Shown here one piece after another: positions 8,639 through 16,864 of a stretch of 50,393 nucleotides of DNA. The DNA comes from an uncultured Prevotella sp. (GTDB lineage Bacteria; Bacteroidota; Bacteroidia; Bacteroidales; Bacteroidaceae). The notes beneath the pieces were generated by a model. The model was not told the origin of the DNA and made no database searches. It saw nothing but the letters and a program-made list of their open reading frames with translations. Positions within the stretch are counted from its first letter, which is position 1. Every line of letters starts with the position of its first letter. The position numbers and the translations under genes were made by a program. Location of the stretch: the NCBI GenBank assembly GCA_905233985.1, contig CAJOFA010000013.1, positions 1 through 50,393 on the forward strand, written 5' to 3'.

Positions 8639-8902
8639 CTAAGCTTCTGCTTCAGGTATTACTGAAACGATGCTCTTGTCGCGGCGGCCCTTGTGGAAAT
8701 TGACGGTACCGTCAACCAGCGCATACAGAGTGTCGTCCTTACCAATACCTACGTTGTTGCCCGGGTTGTGTTTCGTGCCACGCTGGCGAACGATGATGTT
8801 GCCGGCCACGACTTTCTGGCCACCCCAGATCTTCACGCCGAGTCGCTGAGCAGCTGACTCGCGTCCGTTCTTAGAACTACCTACACCTTTTTTATGTGCC
8901 AT
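8639..8902 (-). CDS. rpmA: 50S ribosomal protein L27
   Basis: An 87-aa protein beginning [16 protein letters not shown] with the L27 signature [16 protein letters not shown]27 reaches the peptidyl-transferase centre. The N-terminus starts directly with the mature AHKK sequence, so no cleaved leader (as found in Firmicutes) is present. It is preceded by AGGAGG at 8911-8916, 8 nt from the ATG, a strong Shine-Dalgarno site that is uncommon in this phylum. It is cotranscribed with rplU, 19 nt upstream. Confidence 0.98.
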   Translation of the reverse strand: MAHKKGVGSSKNGRESAAQRLGVKIWGGQKVVAGNIIVRQRGTKHNPGNNVGIGKDDTLYALVDGTVNFHKGRRDKSIVSVIPEAEA

Positions 8903-8921
8903 TTCTTGTTCCTCCTACGTT

Positions 8922-9239
8922 TTAAGCAATAACTTGTTTAACTTCTACCTGAGTGAACTGCTGGCGGTGTCCGTTCTTCTTGCGATAGTCCTTGCGGCGC
9001 TTCATCTTGAAGACGATAACTTTCTCGCCCTTCACGAGCGGGTTCACTACTTCTACTACTACTTTTGCACCTTCTACGGTCGGTGCACCAACCGTGACGG
9101 CGCCGTCTGCATCAATAAGCAGCACCTTGTCAAATTCAACAGTCTTGCCTTCCTCGGCATCCTTGATACGGTTGACAAAGAGCTTCTGACCCTGCTCAAC
9201 CTTAAACTGCTGACCGTTAATCTCTACGATTGCGTACAT
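8922..9239 (-). CDS. rplU: 50S ribosomal protein L21
   Basis: A 105-aa protein starting [18 protein letters not shown], the classic L21 N-terminus, with the [16 protein letters not shown] region that binds 23S rRNA near the C-terminus. An in-frame extension to 9278 ([13 protein letters not shown]) is not part of the family, so 9239 is chosen. It forms the usual rplU-rpmA pair. The mRNA has a leader of about 80 nt that can fold (9240-9320). Confidence 0.98.
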   Translation of the reverse strand: MYAIVEINGQQFKVEQGQKLFVNRIKDAEEGKTVEFDKVLLIDADGAVTVGAPTVEGAKVVVEVVNPLVKGEKVIVFKMKRRKDYRKKNGHRQQFTQVEVKQVIA

Positions 9240-9320
9240 TTTAATATGTTTAAACGGGTTTTTCCGTGAGGCGGACATGCTTCGTGCCGTCGCTTATTTG
9301 AGCCTCTGCGGACTAAATCG
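9240..9320 (-). promoter_or_regulatory. Structured 5' leader of rplU-rpmA (candidate autoregulatory RNA)
   Basis: In the mRNA, CCGCAGAGGC (from 9302-9311) pairs with GCCTCACGG (from 9264-9272): GAGGC/GCCTC and CCG/CGG separated by a small internal loop, enclosing about 29 nt that can form further pairs (GCG/CGC, GAC/GTC). Ribosomal-protein leaders often bind their own product. No named family is recognised; this is inference from folding by eye. Confidence 0.35.
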
Positions 9321-9324
9321 GGCG

Positions 9325-9332
9325 CAAAGGTA
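9325..9332 (-). promoter_or_regulatory. -7 promoter box of rplU-rpmA
   Basis: TACCTTTG on the minus strand, ~85 nt before the rplU start. No clear TTTG is seen at the -33 position. Confidence 0.65.
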
Positions 9333-9446
9333 CTAATTTCCGCGCATATATAACCTAACACCCTTTCCCATATCCGCGTTTTTTAGTTTTATTTAACTAT
9401 TGGCGTCTGCCGCAGGATGTCCGTGCATGAACTTTTGGGAGTAAAG

Positions 9447-9478
9447 TTTGCATATATGCAGGAAAACCCGTACCTTTG
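9447..9478 (+). promoter_or_regulatory. Promoter of the 3'-5' exonuclease gene
   Basis: TTTG at 9447-9450, a 20-nt spacer, then TACCTTTG at 9471-9478: a full Bacteroidetes promoter. It shows that translation must begin after about 9485. Confidence 0.8.
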
Positions 9479-9507
9479 TACGCGTCAAACAAGACATGCA
9501 TCGACTC

Positions 9508-10128
9508 ATGAAGAAAAAGATATACAACAAGTTTCCCAAAGCTGACATTGCATCATTGCCTGTGGTTCATTTTGAGGGACGCATCGTGGTCGTGGTCAGC
9601 GAGCGTGAGGCAGAGCGGGCGGTACGTTTCCTGCTGAGCCAGCCGATACTGGGCATTGACACCGAGACACGTCCGTCGTTCCGTCGCGGAGACATGCATC
9701 AGGTGGCTTTGCTGCAGGTGTCTGCGCATGACATCTGCTTTCTCTTCCGGCTCAACTATTTGGGAGACTCACCGGCTGTGTGTCGGCTGCTCGAGGACAA
9801 GAAAGTGCCGAAGGTGGGGCTCTCGCTGCGCGACGACATGATGCAGCTGCACCGTCTGATGGACTTCGAGGAAGGCTTGTTCATCGACCTGCAGAACCAT
9901 GTGCGTGAGATAGGTATTGAGGACATGAGTTTGCAGAAACTCTACGCAAACTTCTTCGGCCAGAAAATCAGCAAGCGCCAGCAACTGACCAACTGGGAGC
10001 ATGACGTGCTTTCAGAGAAGCAGAAGTTGTACGCGGCTACTGATGCCTGGACCTGTATCATGCTCTATGAGGAGCTGGAGCGGCTGGAGCAGAGCGGGGA
10101 GTATGAGTTGGTGGTGGATTATTCATAA
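9508..10128 (+). CDS. 3'-5' exonuclease, RNase D-like DEDDy domain
   Basis: A 206-aa protein made almost wholly of a DEDDy exonuclease domain. Seen: motif I with Asp/Glu (GIDTETRPSF), a middle motif (GLSLRDDMMQLHRL), and motif III with Tyr and Asp four apart (YAATDAW). This is the small 3'-5' exonuclease common in Bacteroidetes, related to RNase D and the WRN exonuclease domain; the natural substrate, DNA or RNA, is not known from sequence. The ATG at 9508 is chosen; one at 9496 adds four residues and is also possible. Upstream in-frame codons fall inside the promoter. rlmI follows after a short repeat. Confidence 0.85.
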   Translation: MKKKIYNKFPKADIASLPVVHFEGRIVVVVSEREAERAVRFLLSQPILGIDTETRPSFRRGDMHQVALLQVSAHDICFLFRLNYLGDSPAVCRLLEDKKVPKVGLSLRDDMMQLHRLMDFEEGLFIDLQNHVREIGIEDMSLQKLYANFFGQKISKRQQLTNWEHDVLSEKQKLYAATDAWTCIMLYEELERLEQSGEYELVVDYS

Positions 10129-10161
10129 TTCATAATTCACAATTCATAATTCACAATTAAA
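10126..10161. repeat. Intergenic micro-repeat (CATAATTCA type)
   Basis: Tandem CATAATT / CACAATT units follow the exonuclease stop. Related AATTGA-type repeats occur at 32058-32088 and in frame within the glycosyltransferase gene at 35861-35978. Confidence 0.6.
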
Positions 10162-10185
10162 AATAACGGACAACTGACTATCAAT

Positions 10186-11355
10186 ATGTATAGCGTGATA
10201 CAACTGAAGAAAGGCAAGGAAGAGAGTCTTCTGCGTTTTCATCCGTGGGTGTTCTCGGGTGCTGTGGCCCATGTGGATGAGGGAACGGCAGAGGGCGATG
10301 TGGTACGTGTCGTGAACAGCAACGGCGAGTTCATCGCCGTAGGGCATTATCAGCAGGGTTCCATCATGGTACGCGTGCTTTCGTTCCACGATGTCGTGAT
10401 TGACGATGCCTTTTGGAATGCCCGTCTGTCGTCGGCGCTGCGTATGCGTCAAGCCCTGGGGTTGACCGACTCACCGCAGAACAACACCTACCGGCTGGTG
10501 CATGGCGAGGGAGACCTGCTGCCAGGACTCATCATCGACATCTATGGCCAGACGGCGGTCATGCAGGCCCATAGCATCGGTATGCACCTGCAGCGTCATG
10601 AGATTGCCCGTCAGCTGGTCAGCGTGATGGCCGACCGCATCCAGCATGTCTATTACAAGAGTGAGACCACACTTTCATTCGTGGAGCCAGAGAATGGTTT
10701 TATCATTGGCGGCAGCGATGACAATATCGCCCTCGAGAACGGCCTGAAGTTCCGTGTTGACTGGCTCAAGGGACAGAAGACGGGCTTCTTTGTTGACCAG
10801 CGTGAGAACCGTTCGCTGCTGGAGTTCTATGCCAAGGGGCGCCGTGTGCTCAACATGTTCTGCTACACGGGCGGCTTCTCGGTCTATGCTCTGCGTGGCG
10901 GTGCGGAGCTGGTACATTCCGTTGACAGCTCGGCGAAGGCCATTGAGCTGACACGTAAGAACGTAGCGCTGAACTTCCCTGACGACACACGCCATGAGGC
11001 TTATTGCGAAGATGCGTTCAAGTTCCTGAGTGGCATGGGCGACTACGACCTCGTCATCCTTGACCCGCCAGCCTTCGCCAAGCATCGCGGTGCGCTGCAC
11101 AATGCGCTGAAGGGCTACACCCGACTGAACCAGAAGGCTTTTGAGAAGATTGCTTCAGGTGGTATTCTCTTTACGTTCTCCTGCTCGCAGGTGGTGACGA
11201 AGGAGCACTTCCGCAATGCGGTGTTTACGGCTGCAGCCCTTGCAGGACGTAAGGTGCGCATCATGCACCAGCTGCACCAGCCGGCTGACCATCCCATTAA
11301 TATCTACCATCCCGAGGGTGAGTACCTTAAGGGACTGGTGTTGTATGTGGAATAG
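10186..11355 (+). CDS. rlmI: 23S rRNA m5C methyltransferase, RlmI family
   Basis: A 389-aa class I SAM-dependent methyltransferase; E. coli RlmI (396 aa) methylates C1962 of 23S rRNA. Seen: an N-terminal PUA-like domain (HPWVFSGAV), a central region with QKTGFFVDQRENR, the SAM-binding motif VLNMFCYTGGFSVYA, the catalytic motif LDPPAFAK, and SCSQVV near the C-terminus. The length and motif order match the family. tilS begins 14 nt downstream, so the two are likely cotranscribed. Confidence 0.92.
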   Translation: MYSVIQLKKGKEESLLRFHPWVFSGAVAHVDEGTAEGDVVRVVNSNGEFIAVGHYQQGSIMVRVLSFHDVVIDDAFWNARLSSALRMRQALGLTDSPQNNTYRLVHGEGDLLPGLIIDIYGQTAVMQAHSIGMHLQRHEIARQLVSVMADRIQHVYYKSETTLSFVEPENGFIIGGSDDNIALENGLKFRVDWLKGQKTGFFVDQRENRSLLEFYAKGRRVLNMFCYTGGFSVYALRGGAELVHSVDSSAKAIELTRKNVALNFPDDTRHEAYCEDAFKFLSGMGDYDLVILDPPAFAKHRGALHNALKGYTRLNQKAFEKIASGGILFTFSCSQVVTKEHFRNAVFTAAALAGRKVRIMHQLHQPADHPINIYHPEGEYLKGLVLYVE

Positions 11356-11368
11356 TGAAGAATGAAGA

Positions 11369-12751
11369 ATGAAGAGGGTTGAGGCATATATCAAGAAGCA
11401 CGATTTGCTACGGCATGATGAGCGTTGCATTGTGGCGCTGAGCGGTGGAGCCGACAGCGTGGCGTTGCTGCTGATGATGCAGGAACTGGGTTACGCGGTA
11501 GAGGCTGCTCATTGCAACTTTCGATTGCGCGGTGCCGAGTCCGACCGCGACGAACAGTTCGTGGTGTCGCTGTGCGAGGCGAGGGGAGTGGTGCTTCATC
11601 GTGCACACTTCGACACGCAGGAATATGCCGAACTCCACAAGATGAGCATCGAGATGGCTGCCCGCGAGCTGCGCTATCACTATTTTGAGCAGTTGCGCCA
11701 TGACCTCGGCTTTGACGGCATCTGCGTGGCTCATCACCGTGACGACAACGTGGAAACGGTACTCATGAACCTCATCCGCGGCACCGGCATTCGAGGCTTG
11801 CAGGGCATCCGCCCCCGCAACGGCTATATCCTGCGTCCGTTGCTCTGCCTCAGCCGTCAGGATATTGAGCAATACCTTCACGAGCATGGTCAGAACTACG
11901 TCACCGACAGCACCAATCTGGAAGACAACGTGCTTCGCAACAAGATACGCCTGAACATCATTCCGCTGCTGCTTGACCTCAACGCGGCAGCTGTCAGCAA
12001 TATCCAGCAGACGTCAGAGTATGTCAGCCGTGCGCTGGACGTCTATGACGATGCCATCGGCCACCAGCGCCAACAGGCTGTTATCGAGCAGAACCAGTCG
12101 CGTCTGGTGCTCGATGCCGAACGCATCACCTCTGAGCCGTTGCTCTTCGAGATACTCAAGGATTATGGTTTTAACCGTTCGCAGGTGGAGGACATCTTCG
12201 AACGGCTGAGTAGCGGTGAGGACGCTGTGGGACGGTGCTTTACTGCTGCTGACTTCACGTTGGTGATTGACCGTGGGCGGATTATCGCGGAACGCAACGA
12301 AGAGCCGATGAAGGCGCTGAGAATTCCTGAAGAAGGGTGTTATGCTTATGGGGCTAATGGGACTTATGGGGCTAATGGGACTAATGGGGCCCGTGGGACT
12401 AATGAGCCCAATGGGACCCACATCTCAGTCATGCTCTTTGGTCGCCCTGCTGACTTCGTGCCTTCCAAGGAGCCGCGGCTGGCTCACCTGGATGCTGCGC
12501 TGGTGAAGTTCCCGCTGAAGCTTCGCACGGTGGAAGAGGGCGACTGGTTCGTGCCGTTCGGCATGACGGGACGTAAGCTCATCAGCGACTACCTCACCGA
12601 CCGGAAAGTGAACCTGCTGGATAAAAGAAAAGCGCTCGTCGTTTGTGATGCGACGAACGCTGTTGTATGGTTGGTGGGCTATCGTACCGATAACCGCTTC
12701 CGGGTCAGCGAAGCAACAGAAAAGATATTATGTTTGAAGTTTGAAGTATGA
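11369..12751 (+). CDS. tilS: tRNA(Ile)-lysidine synthetase
   Basis: TilS attaches lysine to C34 of the AUA-reading tRNA-Ile and is essential. Seen: the PP-loop IVALSGGADSVALLL near residues 21-35, the HHRDDNVETVLMNLIRGTG motif, and a C-terminal domain with FVPFGMTGRKLISDYL. The 460-aa protein carries an unusual Gly-Ala-Asn/Gly-Thr-Asn tract at about residues 328-351, encoded by eight 9-nt units (12350-12421) and probably a surface linker between C-terminal subdomains. The start codon lies in a GAAGAAT micro-repeat after rlmI, and the last codons (LKFEV) run into another repeat. The call is firm; the repeat is the oddity. Confidence 0.95.
   Translation: MKRVEAYIKKHDLLRHDERCIVALSGGADSVALLLMMQELGYAVEAAHCNFRLRGAESDRDEQFVVSLCEARGVVLHRAHFDTQEYAELHKMSIEMAARELRYHYFEQLRHDLGFDGICVAHHRDDNVETVLMNLIRGTGIRGLQGIRPRNGYILRPLLCLSRQDIEQYLHEHGQNYVTDSTNLEDNVLRNKIRLNIIPLLLDLNAAAVSNIQQTSEYVSRALDVYDDAIGHQRQQAVIEQNQSRLVLDAERITSEPLLFEILKDYGFNRSQVEDIFERLSSGEDAVGRCFTAADFTLVIDRGRIIAERNEEPMKALRIPEEGCYAYGANGTYGANGTNGARGTNEPNGTHISVMLFGRPADFVPSKEPRLAHLDAALVKFPLKLRTVEEGDWFVPFGMTGRKLISDYLTDRKVNLLDKRKALVVCDATNAVVWLVGYRTDNRFRVSEATEKILCLKFEV
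12350..12421 (+). repeat. In-frame 9-nt minisatellite inside tilS
   Basis: Eight tandem units of the form GGGRCTAAT (for example GGGGCTAAT, GGGACTTAT, GGGACTAAT). Each unit is three codons (GAN, GTY, GTN, EPN and so on), so gain or loss of a unit keeps the frame. Confidence 0.9.
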
Positions 12752-12840
12752 AATTTGAAGTTTATGATTTGTCTGAGCGCAGTCTATACTTCAAACATCA
12801 AATTTCAAACATCAAATTTCAAACTTCAAACTTCAAACTC
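12729..12840. repeat. Micro-repeat cluster between tilS and rho
   Basis: TTTGAAGT-type units on the left (12729-12760) and the opposite orientation, ACTTCAAA / CATCAAATTTC, on the right (12788-12838). The arms can pair as a large imperfect hairpin between the convergent tilS and rho genes and may act as a terminator. The tilS stop codon is inside the left part. Confidence 0.6.
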
Positions 12841-14805
12841 TTATCCGTTCATGGACAGCAGGAACTCCTCGTTGTTCTTGGAGTGTACCAGTCGGTCGCG
12901 GATGGTGTCCATCGCCTCGATGGGCGTCATCTCAGCAATGAACTTACGGCATATCCACATGCGGTTGAGCGTGGTCGGTTCTTGCAGCAGGTCGTCACGA
13001 CGCGTGCTCGACTGTACCAGATCAATAGCCGGGAAGATACGCTTGTTCGAGAGCGAGCGGTTCAGCTGAATCTCTGAGTTACCCGTACCCTTGAACTCCT
13101 CGAAGATGACCTCGTCCATCTTACTGCCGGTGTCAACGAGTGCCGTAGCGATGATGGTCAGCGAGCCGCCGCCCTCAATGTTACGGGCAGCACCGAAGAA
13201 GCGCTTGGGCTTCTGCAGGGCGTTGGCATCAACACCACCGGTGAGCACCTTGCCGCTGGCAGGGGCAACGGTGTTGTAGGCACGTGCCAGACGGGTGATG
13301 GAGTCGAGGAAGATGACCACGTCATGTCCGCACTCCACCATGCGCTTAGCCTTCTCGAGCACGATACCGGCAATCTTCACGTGGCGGTCGGCAGGCTCGT
13401 CGAACGTAGAGGCGATGACCTCGGCGTTGACGGTACGTGCCATGTCGGTCACCTCCTCGGGGCGCTCGTCAATGAGCAGCATCATGATGTATGCCTCGGG
13501 GTGGTTGGCAGCGATGGCGTTGGCAATGTCCTTCATCAGAATGGTCTTACCGGTCTTGGGCTGAGCCACGATGAGGGCACGCTGACCTTTACCGATGGGC
13601 GAGAACAAATCTACGACGCGGACGCTGGGGTTGGTGGTGGCAGCGTCGCCGCAGAGCGTGAACTTCTCGTCGGGGAACAACGGTGTCAGGTGTTCGAACG
13701 ACATGCGGTCGCGCACCTCGGCAGGCTGGCGTCCGTTGATGCTGCGGACGGTTGACAGCGCAAAGTATTTCTCGTTGTCGTGGGGCGGACGTACGGTGCA
13801 CTCCACCACGTCGCCGGTCTTCAGCGAGTACTTCTTCACCTGGGGTGCCGAGACGTAGATGTCATCGGGCGATGAGAGGTAGTTGTAGTCGCTGGAGCGC
13901 AGGAATCCGTAGCCGTCCTGCAGCAGTTCCAGCACGCCGGTACCTTCGATGAGGTCGGCGAAGTCGTAGCGCTGCTGGGGTGCCTTGCCGTTTTTCGTTG
14001 CAAGGGGCACCTCGGGCTGCATGGGCTGCTGCACCATCGGACGGTCGAACATGTCGAGCGTGGGAATGGCCTCACGGTCCTCGATGGGAATATCCACGAC
14101 GGTGATGAAGTCTGTGCCGTCGCCCGGGTCGCCACCCCACACGCCGTCGGGGTTCGGCTGGGCGTTCTCGATGGTCTGCTGGTTGTGCTGCGTCATCTTC
14201 TGCTGCAACTGTTCCAGCAGGTTGTTGTCAAGCGCGGGAGCACTCTCCTCGGACACTTCCTCGGGAGCAGCTGCGGCTTCCTGTGCCTCTTCCTGTGGCA
14301 GGGCAGCCTCTGCCTGTTCTGCGGGGGCGGCGTTCTCGGCTTCCTGTGCAGCCTTGGCCTCTTCCTCCGCCTTCAGACGGGCGGCTTCTGCCTCCTTCTC
14401 GGCCTTCGACTTGCGTCCGCGCTTCTTGGGTGCTGGCTTCTCCTCCTCGGGGGCTGGAGCCTCTGCTACGGGAGCCTCGACGGGGCTCTGCGGGGCTTCT
14501 GTTATCTCGTCGTTGAACAACGGTTTCTGTTCAGTCTTGGGCTGTCTGCCGGCCTTGACGTCGAAGTTCTCGCCGTCCTTGCCCGTGACGCTATAGACGC
14601 GGCTGTTATCCTTCTTCGAGATACGTGTGCGCTTGCGCTTGGCCGTACCCGAAGCGTTGGCGGCGCTGTCCTCGGCAGCCTTGTCAAGGATGGCATACAC
14701 CACGTCCAGCAACTCGTCCTTAGGCGTTACTTTCACACCCAACTCATCGGCAATACCCATCAACTGGGGTATTTCCATTGATTCTAATTCTTCTTTTGTA
14801 AACAT
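12841..14805 (-). CDS. rho: Transcription termination factor Rho
   Basis: A hexameric RNA helicase that ends transcription. The C-terminal ~400 residues hold the RNA-binding cold-shock-like domain ([22 protein letters not shown]), the Walker A motif [15 protein letters not shown], Walker [17 protein letters not shown] and the Q-loop/R-loop region. The 654-aa protein is far longer than E. coli Rho (419 aa): residues ~50-235 form a low-complexity stretch rich in Ala, Glu, Lys and Pro with basic patches ([18 protein letters not shown]), as found in Bacteroidetes Rho. The N-terminal domain begins [19 protein letters not shown] at 14805; an extension to 14832 is rejected because it adds residues foreign to the family. 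Confidence 0.97.
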   Translation of the reverse strand: MFTKEELESMEIPQLMGIADELGVKVTPKDELLDVVYAILDKAAEDSAANASGTAKRKRTRISKKDNSRVYSVTGKDGENFDVKAGRQPKTEQKPLFNDEITEAPQSPVEAPVAEAPAPEEEKPAPKKRGRKSKAEKEAEAARLKAEEEAKAAQEAENAAPAEQAEAALPQEEAQEAAAAPEEVSEESAPALDNNLLEQLQQKMTQHNQQTIENAQPNPDGVWGGDPGDGTDFITVVDIPIEDREAIPTLDMFDRPMVQQPMQPEVPLATKNGKAPQQRYDFADLIEGTGVLELLQDGYGFLRSSDYNYLSSPDDIYVSAPQVKKYSLKTGDVVECTVRPPHDNEKYFALSTVRSINGRQPAEVRDRMSFEHLTPLFPDEKFTLCGDAATTNPSVRVVDLFSPIGKGQRALIVAQPKTGKTILMKDIANAIAANHPEAYIMMLLIDERPEEVTDMARTVNAEVIASTFDEPADRHVKIAGIVLEKAKRMVECGHDVVIFLDSITRLARAYNTVAPASGKVLTGGVDANALQKPKRFFGAARNIEGGGSLTIIATALVDTGSKMDEVIFEEFKGTGNSEIQLNRSLSNKRIFPAIDLVQSSTRRDDLLQEPTTLNRMWICRKFIAEMTPIEAMDTIRDRLVHSKNNEEFLLSMNG

Positions 14806-14933
14806 ACTATTACCACATAATGTGGCTCGCATTTGGGGTTTGTAAATCTTGAGATGTCAACGCTTCAAAAACCGAAACGTCTTTGTTGAACTTGATAGCA
14901 GTGTTTTGAGGGCACCGCGTTGTAATTCGGCTG

Positions 14934-14965
14934 CAAAGGTACGCAAAAAAAATGAAACCACCAAA
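14934..14965 (-). promoter_or_regulatory. Promoter of rho
   Basis: TTTG (14962-14965), a 20-nt spacer, then TACCTTTG (14934-14941) on the minus strand. The stretch TTTGGTGGTTTCA at its -33 end is identical to that of the HU-like gene promoter. The leader is about 125 nt. Confidence 0.8.
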
Positions 14966-15007
14966 AGAAAACCAGAATAATTTTTTCAGCTCTGTAGTTC
15001 GTTGCAT

Positions 15008-15039
15008 CAAAAATCCCCTCCACCGCTGGTGTGAAGGGG
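15008..15039 (-). terminator. Intrinsic terminator of the WG-repeat gene
   Basis: On the minus strand CCCCTTCAC pairs with GTGGAGGGG over 9 bp, followed by ATTTTTG. It lies 23 nt after the stop at 15062. Confidence 0.85.
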
Positions 15040-15061
15040 ACTGTTCTTGACTGTTTCTGCA

Positions 15062-15886
15062 TCAATCTTCTGGAATTCTCACGACCTTGCCGGTCTTGTC
15101 AATCCAGACCCATTTCTCGTCGGCGCGCTGAACGTAGGCCTCGCCGTCATCGTCGAAGCTCCATGCGTCATTCCACGTGCAGGGGATGACCACTTTGCCG
15201 GTCTTGTCGACGAAGCCCCACTTCTCGTTGGCGTCCTGAACGGCAGCCAGGCCCTGCTTGAAGTTCAGCATCTGGTTCCACTTGCAGGGGATGACCAGCT
15301 TGCCGGTCTTGTCAATGATGCCCCACTTGCTGTTCTCGTCCTGAACCGTAGTCGTCCCGTTCTCAAAGTCTGATCCCGAGGCCCACTTGCAGGGGATGAC
15401 CAGCTTGCCGGTCGTGTCGATATAGCCCATCTTGTAGCTGTCATCGACCACAAAGGCAAGTCCTTCCGAGAAATTACCGGCGCTGTTCCACTTGATCGGG
15501 ATGACCACCTTGCCCGTCGTGTCGATATAGCCCATCTTCCATTGGTCTGTAACGACGGCTGCCAAGCCTTCGCTGAAAGGCATCAGCGCATTCCACTTGC
15601 AGGGAACGACCAACTTGCCCGTCTTGTCGATGAGACCGCACTTGTCGTTGTCATCGATGACTTTTGCCACGCCCTCATGGAAGTCATAGGCATCTTTCCA
15701 CTTGCAGGGAATGACAAGCTTTCTGTCCTCGTTGATGTAGCCGAACTTACCGCTCGCATCCTTGACATAGCAGAGGCCTTCTGACATGAAGCCCTCCTCT
15801 TCCCACTGGTCCTGTGCCGCAGCGTACATCGCCGGCACCATCGACAGCACCACCGCTGCCATCAGATTCTTAATCATTTTGTTCAT
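15062..15886 (-). CDS. Secreted WG-repeat protein
   Basis: A 274-aa protein with a signal peptide (NLMAAVVLSMVPAMYAAA, cleaved before QDQW) followed by about six WG/KWG repeats of ~35 aa, each of the form WGxIDKTGKLVIPCKW. WG repeats form a beta-rich fold found in surface and secreted proteins; their ligand is generally unknown. The repeats KMGYIDTTGKVVIP occur twice almost unchanged, showing recent duplication. A second, damaged WG gene lies at 19518 in the opposite orientation and shares the signal-peptide style (TLVPATYA) and repeat sequence. The promoter is at 15959. An ATG at 15877 is a possible alternative start. Confidence 0.88.
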   Translation of the reverse strand: MNKMIKNLMAAVVLSMVPAMYAAAQDQWEEEGFMSEGLCYVKDASGKFGYINEDRKLVIPCKWKDAYDFHEGVAKVIDDNDKCGLIDKTGKLVVPCKWNALMPFSEGLAAVVTDQWKMGYIDTTGKVVIPIKWNSAGNFSEGLAFVVDDSYKMGYIDTTGKLVIPCKWASGSDFENGTTTVQDENSKWGIIDKTGKLVIPCKWNQMLNFKQGLAAVQDANEKWGFVDKTGKVVIPCTWNDAWSFDDDGEAYVQRADEKWVWIDKTGKVVRIPED

Positions 15887-15958
15887 ACGTTGATAATTTT
15901 TATTGATGTTAATGGTTTCTTCTGTTCTGTTTTTACCTTAGCCAAGGCTTACAGCCTG

Positions 15959-15989
15959 CAAAGGTACGAATAAGTGAGAACAATACAAA
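15959..15989 (-). promoter_or_regulatory. Promoter of the WG-repeat gene
   Basis: TTTG (15986-15989), a 19-nt spacer, then TACCTTTG (15959-15966). The 20 nt CTCACTTATTCGTACCTTTG recur exactly at 37606-37625. The -33 box lies inside the 17-bp palindrome at 15980-16016. Confidence 0.85.
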
Positions 15990-16016
15990 GAAAAAACCAT
16001 TTTTTCTTTGTATTGT
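15980..16016. repeat. Perfect 17-bp palindrome over the -33 box of the WG gene
   Basis: ACAATACAAAGAAAAAA, loop CCA, then the exact reverse complement. One arm contains the TTTG -33 element of the WG gene promoter. It could be an operator, or a terminator-like hairpin shielding the promoter from HU-gene readthrough. Confidence 0.75.
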
Positions 16017-16029
16017 CGAGCGAAAGAAC

Positions 16030-16071
16030 CTTCGACCAAAGGTCAAAGAACCTTCGACGAGAGTCAAAGGT
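16030..16071. repeat. Repeated GGTCGAAGG hairpin element, copy 1
   Basis: Minus-strand CCTTTGACC/GGTCGAAGG stem with a TTT loop plus flanking GGTTCTTTGACC. The same unit follows TACCTTTG at 37618-37650. A TACCTTTG also precedes it here on the minus strand. Confidence 0.6.
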
Positions 16072-16102
16072 AGTGATAATCATACAGAAAACCAAAAGAA
16101 AA

Positions 16103-16144
16103 GAAAAAAAACAGCAAAAATCCCCTCCACGTCGTTGCGTGGAG
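16103..16144 (-). terminator. Intrinsic terminator of the HU-like gene
   Basis: On the minus strand CTCCACG pairs with CGTGGAG (loop of 6), then GGGATTTTTGCTG and eight T. Between it and the gene stop is another palindrome, CTCCCCCTTGGGGGAG (near 16180-16196), part of a CCCTCC-rich repeat. Confidence 0.8.
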
Positions 16145-16207
16145 AGGACTTCTCCTTTATCCTTTAACCCTCCACCTCTCTCCCCCTTGGGGGAGTCGGA
16201 GGGGGCT

Positions 16208-16696
16208 TTACGGCTGCGGAGGCGTGGGGGCAGGGGAGGTGACGGCGTTCTCGTGCGTCTCCTCGAAGGTGATGCCCTCAATCATCTTCTTCGTGGTGCT
16301 GTAGTGGCGGATGATCTCGCCCGTCTCCTCGCTGCGTGTGGGTGTCTGAGCCGTGCGGACGGTCTCGGGCTGGAAGAGCACGCGGACGCTGTAGATGTTC
16401 TGCGCCGTGGCGTCGTCGGAGCTGCTGACGCCGATGCTCGAGAATCCCACCTTGAACGAGCCGATGTCCTTCAGCTGCACGCGCTCGCCGAGCAGCAGGT
16501 AGTGGTTCAGTGCGCCGCCCAGCTCGTTGAGTACTGCGATGACGTCGCTGCGCTTCACCGATGCCTGCGACTGGATGAAGTCGGCAATCTCAGCCGTGCC
16601 GATGGCCTTCTTGGGGTACACCGCGCGGAGGAACCACTTGTTGTACGCCTCCGACTTCGAGTTCTTGTTCTGTGACTTAACATACATCTGTGCCAT
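16208..16696 (-). CDS. HU-related DNA-binding protein (HU-like, TIGR01201 type)
   Basis: A 162-aa basic protein whose first ~125 residues match the HU/IHF-like family of Bacteroidetes (KAIGTAEIADFIQSQASVKRSDVIAVLNELGGAL, then VQLKDIGSFKVGFSS), with a Pro/Thr-rich tail ending PAPTPPQP. These proteins bind DNA and often sit next to VirE-type genes in mobile or degraded islands, as the remnant at 18020 suggests here. The start is set at 16696 (MAQMYVKSQNKNS) because an in-frame upstream extension to 16810 overlaps the promoter. Confidence 0.88.
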   Translation of the reverse strand: MAQMYVKSQNKNSKSEAYNKWFLRAVYPKKAIGTAEIADFIQSQASVKRSDVIAVLNELGGALNHYLLLGERVQLKDIGSFKVGFSSIGVSSSDDATAQNIYSVRVLFQPETVRTAQTPTRSEETGEIIRHYSTTKKMIEGITFEETHENAVTSPAPTPPQP

Positions 16697-16779
16697 AGTC
16701 TTTTTTCCTTTCTTAGATTTAAAATGGTTAAACTTCGGGTTAATTTTAATGGTTAAGATTCCGGTTTCTTTCAACGTTA

Positions 16780-16811
16780 CAAAGGTACAAAAAATATCTG
16801 AAACCACCAAA
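16780..16811 (-). promoter_or_regulatory. Promoter of the HU-like gene
   Basis: TTTG (16808-16811), a 20-nt spacer, then TACCTTTG (16780-16787). TTTGGTGGTTTCA at its upstream end is shared with the rho promoter. The leader is about 80 nt. Confidence 0.82.
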
Positions 16812-16864
16812 TATTTTGCTCACTTTTTTCTTGAATATTTCATATTTTTCTTACTATTTTTCAG

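Noticed and set aside
12350..12421. tilS broken by a repeat
   Set aside because: The repeat is in frame and the C-terminal TilS domain follows intact, so the gene is counted as functional.
16697..16810. Longer HU-like protein starting at 16810
   Set aside because: The promoter at 16780-16811 lies inside that stretch.
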